The position numbers were made by a program, and so were the translations under genes. From the NCBI GenBank assembly GCA_947650285.1, contig CANTFL010001244.1:682001-746000 (forward strand): a stretch of 64,000 nucleotides of DNA, given 5' to 3'. Positions 1-11,038 of this stretch are shown here, in pieces. Source of the DNA: Hyaloperonospora brassicae. Its lineage: Eukaryota; Oomycota; Peronosporomycetes; Peronosporales; Peronosporaceae. The notes beneath the pieces were generated by a model that was not told the DNA's origin, searched no databases, and saw only the letters and a program-made list of their open reading frames with translations. Position 1 is the first letter of the stretch. Each line of letters begins with the position of its first letter.

Positions 1-328
1 CCCTTATGGAACTCGAGAGTACAGTACTTCATCACCGCCATCGTCTTTGTTTCTATCTTGAGTAGAAGCAACAACATTACCAACAATATTACGGAATCTT
101 TGCCAAAGGACGGCTTACGGATACGTACGTGGACGACCGTCCGCCGGTTGTTTTCTGACGTAACAATAGCCTTGTTTTGCAATGGATCGCGGGGTTGAAC
201 CCAAACCCATCCATGACCCATTTGAAACTCAAGACCATCTGTGAAAATGGGTAAAACCCACTCCAGGTTCGACAAATTACACACGTAGCCACGAACGCCG
301 TCCACCCATTCTAGACGCGCTCCGCACC
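1..328. other. 5' flank of the MAM33 gene
   Basis: No coding sequence or repeat is recognised here. This is upstream sequence of the gene that starts at 329, and no clear core promoter motif was found. Confidence 0.4.
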
Positions 329-1159
329 ATGTTCTCTCGAGTAGCTCACGTCGCCGCGTCTTCTGCTTTCCGCCGCTCGCCGTCTCTTGCGCTGCGTGCG
401 TTGCAAACTCGTGAGAAGTCCTCACTCGTCTCTGTGCTCAATGTACGTCGCACAGTATAGTGAAAAGTCATATTGCGAAGAAGAGATCAAAGACTCGTCT
501 CTGAATCGATCAAGGCACTAATTTAGTGCACTGTGTTGTACCGCATGATACAGCGCGAGCTGCAGGAGGAGAAGGCCAATTGCTTTGAAGAGCCAGAGCT
601 CGAGCAGCTTCGTGCACGTGTGGAGAAAGTGTTCACGTTGCAGGAGTCTTCGGGATGTATGGACGTGTTGCTGCAGGGCACTGTGGGCGACGATGCGATC
701 AAGATCAAGTTCAATGCGCAGGACACTGTAGAGCTCGACGAGGACGACGAGGAGGAGGACTATGAGGACGAGGACGGGGACAATGAGGTACAGGTCGAGG
801 AGTTGGAGGACGAAGAAGATGACGAAGAGGAGGACGAGCTGCCGGGTGTCCGCTTTACAGCCGATGTGACGCGCGACAACAAAGGACTGCAGTTTGACTG
901 CGTGGCTGGCAGCAATCTCACGGTAGAACGCGTGCGCTACTTGAGTGACTTTACCAAGGACGCCAAGGACGAGACGCTGTACTTTGGCCCGGACTTTATC
1001 GACCTCGAGCTCGATGTGCAGGACAAGTTCTACGGCTACCTGTCCGAGCGCAAGATCGACGATGAGCTGGCCCAGTTCATCGCGCAGTTTGCTGATCTCA
1101 AGGAGCAGCGCGAGTACTTGGCGTTTCTTGAAGACGCTGCGAGCTTTGTCAAACACTGA
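329..1159 (+). CDS. MAM33: Mitochondrial p32/MAM33 (C1QBP) family protein
   Basis: Two exons, 329-442 and 527-1159, give 248 aa. The 84-bp intron has a GTACGT donor, a TAG acceptor and a CTAAT-like branch site, and it splits the frame between codons 38 and 39. Exon 1 is an Arg/Ser/Ala-rich leader (MFSRVAHVAASSAFRRSP) typical of a mitochondrial presequence. Exon 2 carries a long Asp/Glu block around residues 110-145 and the family C-terminus with GPDFIDLELDVQDKFYGYL and a final helix ending in FVKH. Family members form acidic doughnut-shaped trimers in the mitochondrial matrix and support mitochondrial translation and oxidative phosphorylation. The exon 2 frame alone lacks an early ATG, so the start at 329 depends on the intron. 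The family call is strong; the precise role is inferred from homologues. Confidence 0.9.
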
Positions 1160-4100
1160 ACATGACAGCCGATGGGATACATGATGTGCTTGGAGTCCGT
1201 GAAAGGCTTTGCATCTGCGGGTTCTTGTGAAGTGAAGAAGACCACTGTGCCCATCGCCGAGCATACCTGCTGGACTCGCAAGTCAGACACGTATGCAGCA
1301 GCTCCAGCAGACGGTGTTGAAGCTGCAAGGGTCGTCTCCAATTGCGACGTTTTTTATCGTACTCGCAAGTTCCTTTGCTGCAGTCGCATTTGTGCGATTA
1401 TTCGAGTCCTTGCATATGGATATTGAATGCGCTGTCAATGCTTTTCAGTCGCACGTGTAGGTTCAAGTGTGTTGGCTTCAGCCAAGATGACCGCTTGTTA
1501 GAACCGACTGTCTCTCGTAGCTGGATATGTAACTCTACACGTTGCAGAAGAAAACAACGTTTTGCATTGCAATGGGACAAGGTCCATGTGATATAAATTA
1601 TGACAGTCAGTCGTTCTGTAGTGGTATGACTGTCATACATGTCTGTCCACGCAAACAACTGCTGGTCATTTGTGATTCGAGCCCTTTTGGTGTTAGCCAA
1701 TCAGATTGTCGACTGTCCTTCTTATTATTTTGACGAATCCGCGTTCTTTGTGCTAATTTGACGAGTCAGAGGCGGCTGTTCCTGACCAGTCAGTTCGCAT
1801 ACAAGTACGAAGAGTAGCAAATGCAAGTGCTGTTGCTTCTCAGTCTTAAACTTACACCAGGGGGTACCGATGCCCGTTGCGATGCTGTGAGCACTGCGTA
1901 TCGTTTATGTGTTGTAGTTCTGGCGATGGAGTGAAGATACCTAATCGTACTTGGTGATAGGAGTGCGGGCCGTTTTGGTCTCTCCTCCTTCTGTGAGCGC
2001 TACACTATGTCATAGTTACACTGACCATTCGCCAACTCAATACATTGTACTGTAGCAAACGGGTCCTCAGATGGATGGGGTATGATAGGGATGCAGTTGC
2101 ACGATGGCCGGCATCCTATGCTTGTACTCCGCATGTGCTCAATAATGTAGCTAGACTGTATGTCGTCTATTCTTGCACCAGCAGCGTAGTTGATAGACTT
2201 CATGTCTAGTAGCGCTTCGCTGTGTGCATGAGCAGTAAGATGACAGGAGACGAAAATAGTTAGACTGAGCAACTGCGTAGACGAAGAACTGTGTAGTACA
2301 GTGTGAGGAGTCAGCAGCATGTGTGCGTGAGTGTGATTAGTCTGCACCATTTGTACGTGTTCAAGTCTCACACCAGAACAGGAAGTGCCGTAGTTTGCAC
2401 CGTGTGCACGTGTTCAGGTCCTTCAGTGCGGACAGGAATGGTATAGCCGCCAAACATTTTTGACCGATCCGCATCAATCGATTGAATAAAAGGGTGTAAT
2501 CATAGCCAATTGAAAGCGCTGGACGAGAGCATCATTTGGCTACATCCCGTTCAGAATTGGAGGCCTACAGCCTCAGGAAAGCCAAGAAGAGCGAAGGAGG
2601 TAGTAAAATAATGATATAGCCAGCAAGCATCGCCGCGTTATATGTAATCGTCGCGGCGTTGTTTGAGGTCCGTTTGTTTTTGTTGCGATGCCTGTTTGCT
2701 GACTGCTGTATGCCGATAGGCAAGGAAATGACGGCAGAAGAGAAAGGAAAGGTGATAACCTTCTTCCATGAGACAAAATGAGTCATCGAGAGATTGTTTG
2801 ACGCATAGGTCGCTCTCGAGGCGTCGTTGAACACTTCTTGAGCGATACCGTCGCCCATAGTGCCTACAGACCAGCCGGACGATCACCATTTTTGACTAAA
2901 ACGGCTTGCCGCCGACTGTTTTGTGCCGTTCAGGGGGTAAGGTAGCTGCTGCACGGGAGCTTTGTGCGCAACTGAAACACATTGATCTTGTTTTCCATGT
3001 CAAGCAGCTCTTAAACGAAAGCCCTACGCCCAAGCTTTTTAAGCGTTGACATACACCAGTGCTTACTGATAGGGACAAAACAGCTCGTGTTAAATGGTGT
3101 GCTGAGAGATGCCGTCTCTTTGAGGACGATTGATCCTTAACCATTTTTCTGACAAGTTGAAAGTTTATCTGGATGGACCAGTTCGATTCCAAGGCAATTT
3201 GGCCCGACTTATGGAAACTACAGTTTTTACGACTCGTCAATCCGGCGGTGGCTCAATAATGGAATGGGTACAGATATTCGTGGCTTCGGCCACGTCCGAA
3301 ATTTCGACTTTATTGTAAGCCGTTGGAATAACAACGAATGTAGCGGACACTTAGGACAACTAGTTAAACAACCATGTTGGTACACTATCTGTTCACATTC
3401 GGTCATGCACCCATCAGACCAGCTCCCAATTGCGCGAAACTTACGCATACTTCACACGACTACAGCACTTCCAGCAAGTCATGTAGCATGTCATGGCCCC
3501 ACGCTTATCGCTGTGACCCACGTGTATCCGGCAAATTCCAAGAGCACCTGCTACAAAATAGCGCGTATCTATCTAGATCCCCCTGCTCGCACAGGTGTGC
3601 CACTTCGGTTGCAGTATCATTTTTCTCGGTACCGAATTGACGTCACCATCCGATCCGCCACGGCAGCTCGGATTACCTCATGATTCTTCATCGGCTGCGA
3701 CACTCTGCAGGAATCAGCGATCCTTTGACGAATCTTCAATCCCGTCGTCGGATTGACCGACGATTATCAGTTCGAGGGTACTGCATTAGACGCACAGACG
3801 TAAGTTTTGGCTGTTCTCCTTTGTTGAGACTGCAAATCTACTGCATCGTTGCAGCTGTCGGCGTCTACATGTCCGTCGCCAATTGGTTGTATGACGACGA
3901 CCTGGACTACATGAGCGCCGTCCTTGACATCGCAAAAGTTTCTATTTTATTCTTCTTCCGGTCAACAAATGGGTACTTTGCGTCATAGAAAATGGATCGT
4001 CGCTTTTGCATCTAACTCAATGTACCCACTTTTGTATCAGTCGCGGTAAGATCCTTTTTCATGCCAAGACCATGACTATAACGCTCAACACAGAGATCGT

Positions 4101-4389
4101 GTGCGTGATGGCGGTCGAACGGTAGCAAATACTGCAAGAAATTCTGTGAAGCATCTTTTGTGCTCGATAGGAGCGACACGGTGCCGACTTTGGCCCTAAG
4201 AACGTTGCTCACACGCAGCCAGCCTTACGTGTAGCCATTTAGTTATCTACTTGAGCTCGTCTGCTCGATGGTGTCTACCACACAATTTCGGCACAAAAAC
4301 CACCACTTTGACAAATCGAGCGAAAAAAGAGTCGCGAGTGTCTTCACTTCGAGCTATCAGCGACTTCTCTTTGCCCAAACTTGCGAGCG
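1160..4389. other. Intergenic region of 3.2 kb, no supported gene
   Basis: Only short overlapping frames on both strands are present. The longest ATG frame is 3264-3683 (+, 139 codons), with no recognisable domain and a Ser/Thr/His-rich composition unlike the neighbouring genes. A short stretch near 3850-3950 (+) reads plausibly as protein but has no usable start or splice context. It may be relic sequence. Confidence 0.4.
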
Positions 4390-4893
4390 ATGGAGAGCCA
4401 AGTAGTCGAACTCACAGAGGCCGAGCAGGCTCAGCACCAGCTGCAGATGGAGCAGCAGCTCAAGTCGTTCTGGGCCAAGCAGTTTCTGGAGATGGAGCAG
4501 CTCGAAGTCGGCAGTGAACAAGGTGCGATTGATTGCGTGGACGAAAAAGAGAAAAGAGAAGAAGGTGATCGTGGAGACCCAATTTACGTGACTAACTTGT
4601 TTTCTGTGCATGTCTTTTTGATTGCACCGCTTGACTCAGATTTCAAGAACCATAACGACCTACCCCTAGCGCGCATCAAGCGCATCATGAAGTCGGACGA
4701 AGACGTGCGTATGATCAGTGCCGAAGCGCCCGTGCTCTTTGCCAAGGCGTGCGAGATGTTTATCCTGGAGCTCACGCTGCGATCGTGGGGCTACTCGGAG
4801 AAGAACAAGCGGCGGACGCTGCAAAAGGAGGACATTCAGACAGCCATTCGGAACACGGACATTTTCGATTTTCTCGTGGACGTCATTAACTAA
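4390..4893 (+). CDS. NFYC: NF-Y transcription factor subunit C (HAP5-type histone fold)
   Basis: Two exons, 4390-4522 and 4640-4893, encode 128 aa. NF-YC pairs with NF-YB through its histone fold, and with NF-YA binds CCAAT boxes in the nucleus. After a short Gln/Glu-rich leader, residues from about 45 on match the family core: [52 protein letters not shown] and [10 protein letters not shown] at the C-terminus. The 117-nt intron (GTGCGA donor, CAG acceptor) is divisible by three and has no in-frame stop, so the unspliced frame is also open. Splicing restores the usual continuity into DFKNH before the fold, and that is why it is preferred. The protein is short, lacking the long Gln-rich tail of animal NF-YC. 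The domain assignment is firm. Confidence 0.92.
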   Translation: MESQVVELTEAEQAQHQLQMEQQLKSFWAKQFLEMEQLEVGSEQGAIDCVDEKEKREEGDRGDPIYVTNLFSVHVFLIAPLDSDFKNHNDLPLARIKRIMKSDEDVRMISAEAPVLFAKACEMFILELTLRSWGYSEKNKRRTLQKEDIQTAIRNTDIFDFLVDVIN

Positions 4894-6020
4894 ACGAAGA
4901 AGAAGGAGAGGCTGTAGACGTGGCGTCCATGTTGGCAATAGTAGACAAGATCTGGACGAGAAAAGGAGGGCGACCTTGTCGTATTGATGTTTACTATGAT
5001 ACGAAATGGTCGCCATCGTCACAAGTGGCGTTGAAGTGCTACGTCGCGGTCTTTGGTTGACGCACGACTGACGTTGTTGCAACCACGTCGTGTTGGATCA
5101 TGTGTACATCGAATAAACGGAAAATAGGCAGATTTAGTCACGTACCTCGTTCCATTATCGGGGTGTTACGTAGGACTAAAAATATAGTCGCATCGACACT
5201 ATCCTTGGAAACAATTCGACCGGATCCAGACACCGAGTTTGCTGACCTTGTGGGTGACTTTTAATTGGTGTGTCGAAGATCAAAGCATCGAACCTTGGTG
5301 TTCACGGTAGGCGAGGAACTGGAGATGAACGGATGCAGCCTGTGTAAAAAGCAAGGGTCACGACAATTGGACGACGGTGCTTTCTGCGGGTGGTGGCAAA
5401 TATACCTCGTGAATGTATGGGTTCCCAAAATCTTCCACGGTCTGTAGCGCATGTCTCTGTAGCAATCAACGTCGTGTCGCTGTAACGTTCAGCACGAAAC
5501 AAAAGAGGATCACATTCGGGCGCAAGACTAGCATGAACCAACTACTACTGCCTACACAGCCGAGTGTGTAAACTAAGATAAGCACTCGACAGTGGCAGCT
5601 GCTTCCCCACTAATCTCGTTTACACTCTACATCGTCAATTTACATACACTCGTTGACAGTATCCACGTAAGTTGTCGTGAGCGCCATCACTGCGACAGAC
5701 AGTTGCTCACTTCTGTCGCAGTGACGGCTCACGGCAACGCCTGGCAGCGCACGGCCGGCAAGAGCCGCTGTCAACAAAGGCATAGCCCATCCATTCGGCC
5801 AGCTACCAACTAGACGCTTACACGTCCGTTATCACCTGCAAGTTACCGCCGTGATTGATGCAGCACGTGCTGTGATGCAGCGTGGACAGTCGCACTTAAC
5901 ACAGTCCTCGCCTCGCTCCCCTCTCCCATCTTCAACAGTTGAAGCTAAGGCGCCCAAAAGCAACTTCCCCTCGCTCGACGTCATTTGTAGATTTCCTCTG
6001 TACCCACCACTCTCGTCGCC
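4894..6020. other. Intergenic region between NF-YC and HIBADH
   Basis: No supported gene. Short frames in several phases have no family signature. The last 60 bp hold a candidate transcription start motif for the downstream gene. Confidence 0.4.
5981..5996 (+). promoter_or_regulatory. Candidate oomycete initiator plus flanking element
   Basis: TCATTTG followed by AGATTTCC lies about 34 bp upstream of the HIBADH start codon. It resembles the oomycete Inr (YCAYTYY) with its adjacent flanking promoter region. Motif and spacing fit, but there are no transcript data. Confidence 0.35.
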
Positions 6021-7226
6021 ATGTGGCGTCCACTCGCAGCCGTCCGCCGCCCATCGCACAGCCTGCGCCACTGGTCGCAAGCGCTATCCACTGCGTCGCA
6101 CGGCGCGTCCACCCCACAGCCGCACGTCGTCGGCGTCATTGGCTTGGGCCAAATGGGCGGCCGCATGGCCGACAACCTCCGCAAACACGGCCACCGCCTC
6201 GTCGTGTGCGACCCCGTGGCCGCCAACGTGCAGCGACAAGTGGACCACGGCGCAGTTGCCGTCGCAACGGCTCGAGAAGTGGCCGAGCAGTGCGATACGA
6301 TCGTCACGATGCTGCCGTCGACGGCCACGGTCGAGCGCGTCTACTTGGGCGTCGATGGCGTGCACGAGGCTCTGCGCGAGCAGCACGTGCTGCTGGACTC
6401 GAGCACGATCGACCCGATCTTTACCAAGACGCTGAGCAAGGAGCTGCACGAGCGCGGAGCGACGTTCGTTGACGCGCCCGTGTCGGGCGGCGTGGCCGGC
6501 GCGCAGAACGGGACGCTGACGTTCATGGTGGGCGGCACGCCAGAAGAATTCGAGCAAGTCAAGCCACTGTTGAAGGCCATGGGGAAGAACCTCGTTCACT
6601 GCGGGGGAAGCTGTAAGTCGCAAGGGAGAGAGAGAGAGAGAGGGAGCGAGAGAGAGAGAGAGAGAGATGCTAAATGTTGCTGTGGATTGTGTGCGTGTGT
6701 GTGTGAGCAGCTACGGGTCAAATTGCAAAGCTATGCAACAATCTGGCGCTTGCGATTCAGATGGCGTCGGTGGCGGAGGCGATGAACCTCGGCACGACGC
6801 TGGGCATTGACGCTGCGGTCCTCAAGAACATCATGGACACGTCCACGGCGTCGTGCTGGTCGACTCTTGTGTACGTGAAAGGAGGAGGAGAGCCAGCTGC
6901 TGCTCAATCGCTCGTTGCATTGTGTCTGACATACCGTCATGGGGATTGTCGTGTTGTGTTGTGCTGCTGCTGCTTCTTACGACTGCAGGAACCATCCGTA
7001 TCCGGGTCTGATGGAGAACGTGCCGTCGTCGAAGGATTACGAAGGCGGGTTCGCCGTCACGTTGCACCGGAAAGATCTCGGACTTGCCATGGACTGTGCC
7101 AAGCAGGCGGAAGTGTCGATTCCGCTGACGTGCCAGGTCCACCAGCTCTTCAACATGATGGTCGCAGGCGGCCACGGTATGAAGGACTTTAGTTACCTTC
7201 TCCCGTACCTCAAGAATGGCAAGTAA
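6021..7226 (+). CDS. HIBADH: 3-hydroxyisobutyrate dehydrogenase, mitochondrial
   Basis: Three exons, 6021-6612, 6711-6870 and 6989-7226, give 329 aa. The enzyme oxidises 3-hydroxyisobutyrate to methylmalonate semialdehyde with NAD+ in valine breakdown. Residues 1-30 are an Arg/Ser-rich mitochondrial leader. The Rossmann motif GLGQMG is at 41-46, the substrate loop DAPVSGGVAGAQNGT starts at 151, and the catalytic lysine is about K204 in GQIAKLCNN. The C-terminal helical domain continues with GGFAVTLHRKDLGLA. Intron 1 (98 bp, GTAAGT...CAG) contains a GA microsatellite. Intron 2 (118 bp) has a GTACGT donor and its phase is fixed by the conserved CWST...NHPYPG junction. Splice phases 1 and 2 are required by the protein match. 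No key residue is missing. Confidence 0.93.
6627..6667. repeat. GA-rich microsatellite inside HIBADH intron 1
   Basis: A run of GAGAGA units, briefly interrupted by GGGAGC, fills the middle of the intron. It is simple sequence and likely length-variable. Confidence 0.85.
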
Positions 7227-8119
7227 GTGTGGACGTGGACACAGTTTTTCTCGCTGTGATGCACACATGACTTGTGCAAGAGTTGGACGTTCACGAACGT
7301 ACGCAGGATAAATAGTGCAACGAAAACCTCGTCATTGCGGGTTCGTTTACTGTGACGTGGCGTCTGATTTGTAATAGATAACGTCTCGTTGTCGATCTTG
7401 ACTGCTTGATGCATCCGCTAGAGTGTGTGGTTTCACGTGTGTTCCATGCCTATAATCTTGTGAACAGAAGATGCCCACTCTAGCGTAAGCACCGCGTCGT
7501 GAAGTTGGAAAGACAGCAGGCTTGTGCAAGCAATGTCCAGCTCGCTATGGCTCTTCATCAGGCTGCCGCACACGTAAGCTTGACAGACTCCAAGACATCA
7601 TCCGATGTTGACCGGACGTGAAGCTCGTGGTGCATGGCAAAAATGTTGTCACGACAACCACAGCTCGCACATTGCGTACGTCAAGCACTGTCGGACTTTG
7701 CGAAAGAGCGCATCCCAATCACGGCCGATTTTCGTCCCACGAGACCGTTCCTGTGGCTCCCAGTCAAGCAAACGCATCGGTCAGGGGCAAGCTACAGACA
7801 CGCGCCAGCCTGTAGCTGAGCCGTGTCTTCCTCGCAGCTTTGGCTCGTATGGCACATTTCGGCCTTCTACACTTCTGGTCGCTGTTCCATGCGACACGCA
7901 AGAGCCACCGATAGAATGAGCGCTGTGTCGACAAAAGATCGTTCCTCTCCCGCATCTTCTGCACGTCACCACAATCTGGTCGCGAGTCAAGCTCATATGT
8001 CGATCTGGTTCTTCACAAAGGGTAGGGAATGCATGGCCGATAGCAGGCTGCGATCATTTGAGCACACCTGACTTGTTTCGTTTGACATGCTTGATCTTTT
8101 CAGTTGCCAGAACCACGAC
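7227..8119. other. Convergent intergenic region between HIBADH and TAF1B-like gene
   Basis: This holds the 3' ends of two converging genes. Short frames only and nothing recognised. Confidence 0.45.
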
Positions 8120-10162
8120 TTAAGCCCTGACGACATTGTGATCTTCAGCGGCCTTTTTCGCAGCTTTCCACTCTGCTTGGCCTTGTCTGAGCAAATTGAC
8201 GTGATACTCTGTTCGTTCAAAGTGGTAAACTAGGCTCTGCATTCGTTTGTCAAGCTCTGCCAGCCGGGGCAACACGGACGCAATGGGGGCGTCAATCTTC
8301 CGACACAACATCTCCAGCACATGCTCTGTTGCAGCATGTAGCCCACTGCGATGACTGGAAAGATAAAAGAGCGGGTAGAAGAACGCATCGTACTGCGCTT
8401 CTCCATCGGCGCGTTGCACTGCTCCGCTTCTTGTCTCTCCAGATCGCAGACGCTTCATACGCTCCTCGATGGCCTCATCGGTCTCAGCAAGAATTCCGTC
8501 CACATGGATAGCTGGGTAGCCGTATAGACTGTTCTGCTTCAGTCTCTTGTCCGGATCACCACCCGAGGCTGCCAACTCGTCTACTGACTCGACGCGCTCA
8601 AGCTTTCTCGCGTGTTCTTGGAGGCGTTCAGGGATACCAGAGTGTTCAGGATCCACGAAAACTTCCCTCGCAAACCGAACATAGGCATCGAGATCTCGCC
8701 GAAGAAGGAGATGCGGATTGTGCACTGCAGCAGCGGGTGGTGACTTGAAGTGGCCTCGTCCATCATCGCTTTTATCCCCTTCTCCGTCTTCGTCGTCTTC
8801 ATGGCGTCGCTCATAAATCCACTCGTGCCAGTTCGCACACATCTTGATCGCTACTACCAAATGCGCTACGATACCAACTTCGGACTCGAGTATTCCGTCC
8901 ACTCTCGCTCGGTCTTCCTTTGTGGGCGTCAGATTGAACCTGGGAACGCCACCGGCTTCCGCCTGTAGCAGCAGTGGCTTTTCGGGCATGGGTCCTGTAA
9001 CGTTCATGAAGCCTGAGATCCACTGGAAATGACGAAAGACTTCTGCAGGGAACCCCATCATGGTGCAAATGCGGTGCGCGGCAAGCGGCACATTGAGTGG
9101 AGGCAATCGCAGCCCCATGTGGTACATCAAATGGTTGGCCGAGTATGCAATCTGAACCGTGTTTGCTCGGTGGCGAATCATCAAGGACTGGAAAAAGTGA
9201 GACACATGCTTGACCGAGTCCCTCACATCCGGCGCGTCAGCGCAAGTGGTGGCCAACGAGTTGTGGTAGGGGATGACTCCATTCGCTACCCAGTCTGCAA
9301 AATCACTAGGCAGGAGTCCCAAATTCAGCGCACGCGAAGCAAGCATCAAGATTCCAATCATATCCACGATCGAAAACTTGTTCAGCGTGCCTGACAGTCG
9401 AACATTTGTCTTGACACTTTTTTCCTTACCCGTCTTCCCACCTCGGCTCGTGTCGTGCTCCACTTCGTCACAGTTTTCAGCAACGTGTCCCTCCTGCTGC
9501 TGCTCCTCCTGCTCCTTTTCCTCCTGCTTCTCCTCTTGACTCCCCCGCTGTTCGTCCCACTCGGCATCCCATTGCTCGAGCAAATCCAGCGTCACGGCCG
9601 GTTCCAACTTCACTCTCTCCTCGTGCGTAAAGTGCAGGAAAAACTCATTGTAGCACCGCAGCAATGGCTTGGTGCCTTTTACGCCCCACGTCTGGAGAAA
9701 CATGAACCACAGCTTCTTCACTGCTTTCGGGTACTCCTCCGCTGGGAACGTAGCAGCTCCAATGCGAGTCACAAGTGCTCGCGCCATTGCGTCCAGAACC
9801 ATTTGCGTCGCAATGACGCAATCCAATAGCGGCGGCAAAGCAGGTGTCGTCTTTTGCTTGACCTTTTCATTGCCCTCTTCTACGTCGTCATTGTCCCCCT
9901 CATTGTCGCCCTTTTCCCGCTTGATGCGCTTCGTTAAAGTCTTGTGCTTGTCGTCTGTTGAGCGCTTTGGTTGGCGAGTAACGCGCCGCTTCAGCGTCTT
10001 GAGCGCCGTCGGGAGATCCAGTCCCATGTCTTCAACATCGAGCGTCTCATTTCGGGCCTGGAGGGAACTCTGCGTGCCACACAATTCACACACCATCTCG
10101 CCAAAGTAGTTTTCGCTGAAGAAAGAGTCGCCCGCAGCGCCGCAGGTTTGGCACTCCAACAT
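8120..10162 (-). CDS. TAF1B: TAF1B/Rrn7-like RNA polymerase I initiation factor
   Basis: A single exon of 680 aa starts at the ATG at 10162; the frame remains open two codons further upstream but without an ATG. The family belongs to the SL1/core-factor complex and acts like TFIIB for RNA polymerase I at rDNA promoters. The N-terminus is a zinc ribbon with Cys pairs at residues 4/7 and 25/28 (CQTCG ... CELCG). A basic linker and an acidic charged insert precede helical cyclin-like segments, for example LDAMARALVTRIGAA and YPKAVKKLWFMFLQTWGVKG. A second charged insert (EEKQEEKEQEEQQQEG) interrupts the folds. The zinc ribbon spacing and helical layout suggest Rrn7/TAF1B rather than TFIIB or Brf, whose cyclin repeats are better conserved. 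The ortholog call is moderately confident. Confidence 0.72.
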   Translation of the reverse strand: MLECQTCGAAGDSFFSENYFGEMVCELCGTQSSLQARNETLDVEDMGLDLPTALKTLKRRVTRQPKRSTDDKHKTLTKRIKREKGDNEGDNDDVEEGNEKVKQKTTPALPPLLDCVIATQMVLDAMARALVTRIGAATFPAEEYPKAVKKLWFMFLQTWGVKGTKPLLRCYNEFFLHFTHEERVKLEPAVTLDLLEQWDAEWDEQRGSQEEKQEEKEQEEQQQEGHVAENCDEVEHDTSRGGKTGKEKSVKTNVRLSGTLNKFSIVDMIGILMLASRALNLGLLPSDFADWVANGVIPYHNSLATTCADAPDVRDSVKHVSHFFQSLMIRHRANTVQIAYSANHLMYHMGLRLPPLNVPLAAHRICTMMGFPAEVFRHFQWISGFMNVTGPMPEKPLLLQAEAGGVPRFNLTPTKEDRARVDGILESEVGIVAHLVVAIKMCANWHEWIYERRHEDDEDGEGDKSDDGRGHFKSPPAAAVHNPHLLLRRDLDAYVRFAREVFVDPEHSGIPERLQEHARKLERVESVDELAASGGDPDKRLKQNSLYGYPAIHVDGILAETDEAIEERMKRLRSGETRSGAVQRADGEAQYDAFFYPLFYLSSHRSGLHAATEHVLEMLCRKIDAPIASVLPRLAELDKRMQSLVYHFERTEYHVNLLRQGQAEWKAAKKAAEDHNVVRA

Positions 10163-11038
10163 GGCCACTTGATGTTGACTTGACTCGATCGATGGGAAGG
10201 TATGTGTCGATAAAGACGACAGTCACGAGGCGATATGGGTAGATGGGTGGATGACAACTACGTGCCGCCGCTTTTGGTACGGTAGCAGTACGAGTTTTGG
10301 CAGTATCAATTCGAATCAGAAAGAGAACATATCACGGACTCAGAGGACTATAGTTAAAATAGGCGTCAGAGGTAGGTAAAATATAACATCGACAAAAATA
10401 ACGAAATATACGTAAAATATTACGGATGTTTGCAATGCGGACCAACATTGCCGCAAATAGAAACAAAATAGGTCATCGATACGTACCAAAAACATACAAA
10501 CCCCTGGCACACTGCTGTTAGGCGATGCGGTTAGAAGTATAGCCATCGAAGAGATTCATGCCGCGCGGTCCTTCAGATCACCCTGGGGTGAACTGCAAAT
10601 ACTGTAACTCAGATTGAATTCCTTTGAGGGCCCGCACCCCTCAATACACTATGGGGTTTATCGGCTTAGGGGGAGTATAGCCATAGAAGACGAAATAGGA
10701 CGAGATACCTCCGAATTCAAATTGCCATTCGATCCCAAGCAGGTGAATCTCCGTACGATGTATGTACGAATTGTGCTCATCATTATTGGCATATTTTTGT
10801 GGTTTCTAAATTTGTCGATCTTTTTTTCCGTAAGAATAGGTGTGTTTATCTCGGCGTCCATTCTTGTTAATTCTGTTTCCATTTTCGTCAATGGTACGGT
10901 ACACTGTTACGTAGTGGCGAGTACGACTCCATCTGTCCGCGATCAAGTATCCCTAACAAAATCGAGCAAACAAAGCAGCACAGTCGCATACACAGACCAC
11001 AAGTAGCACAATGTCTTTCGTCGATTACCGCAGCACAA
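10163..11038. other. Intergenic region with a possible relic frame
   Basis: AT-rich sequence between two minus-strand genes. A plus-strand open frame at 10614-11006 has no ATG start and contains a hydrophobic stretch. Its part near 10680-10770 reads like the start of a conserved domain but does not continue. Two similar short segments (AGTATAGCCAT near 10536 and 10674) hint at repeat debris. No gene is called. Confidence 0.35.

Noticed and set aside
518..1264. Long minus-strand frame (248 codons) opposite the MAM33 gene
   Set aside because: It lies entirely over the acidic MAM33 coding region, where GAG/GAC codons read as Leu/Val on the other strand. It is a shadow frame.
3264..3683. 139-codon ORF as a gene
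   Set aside because: No domain, no splice or promoter support, and composition unlike neighbouring genes.
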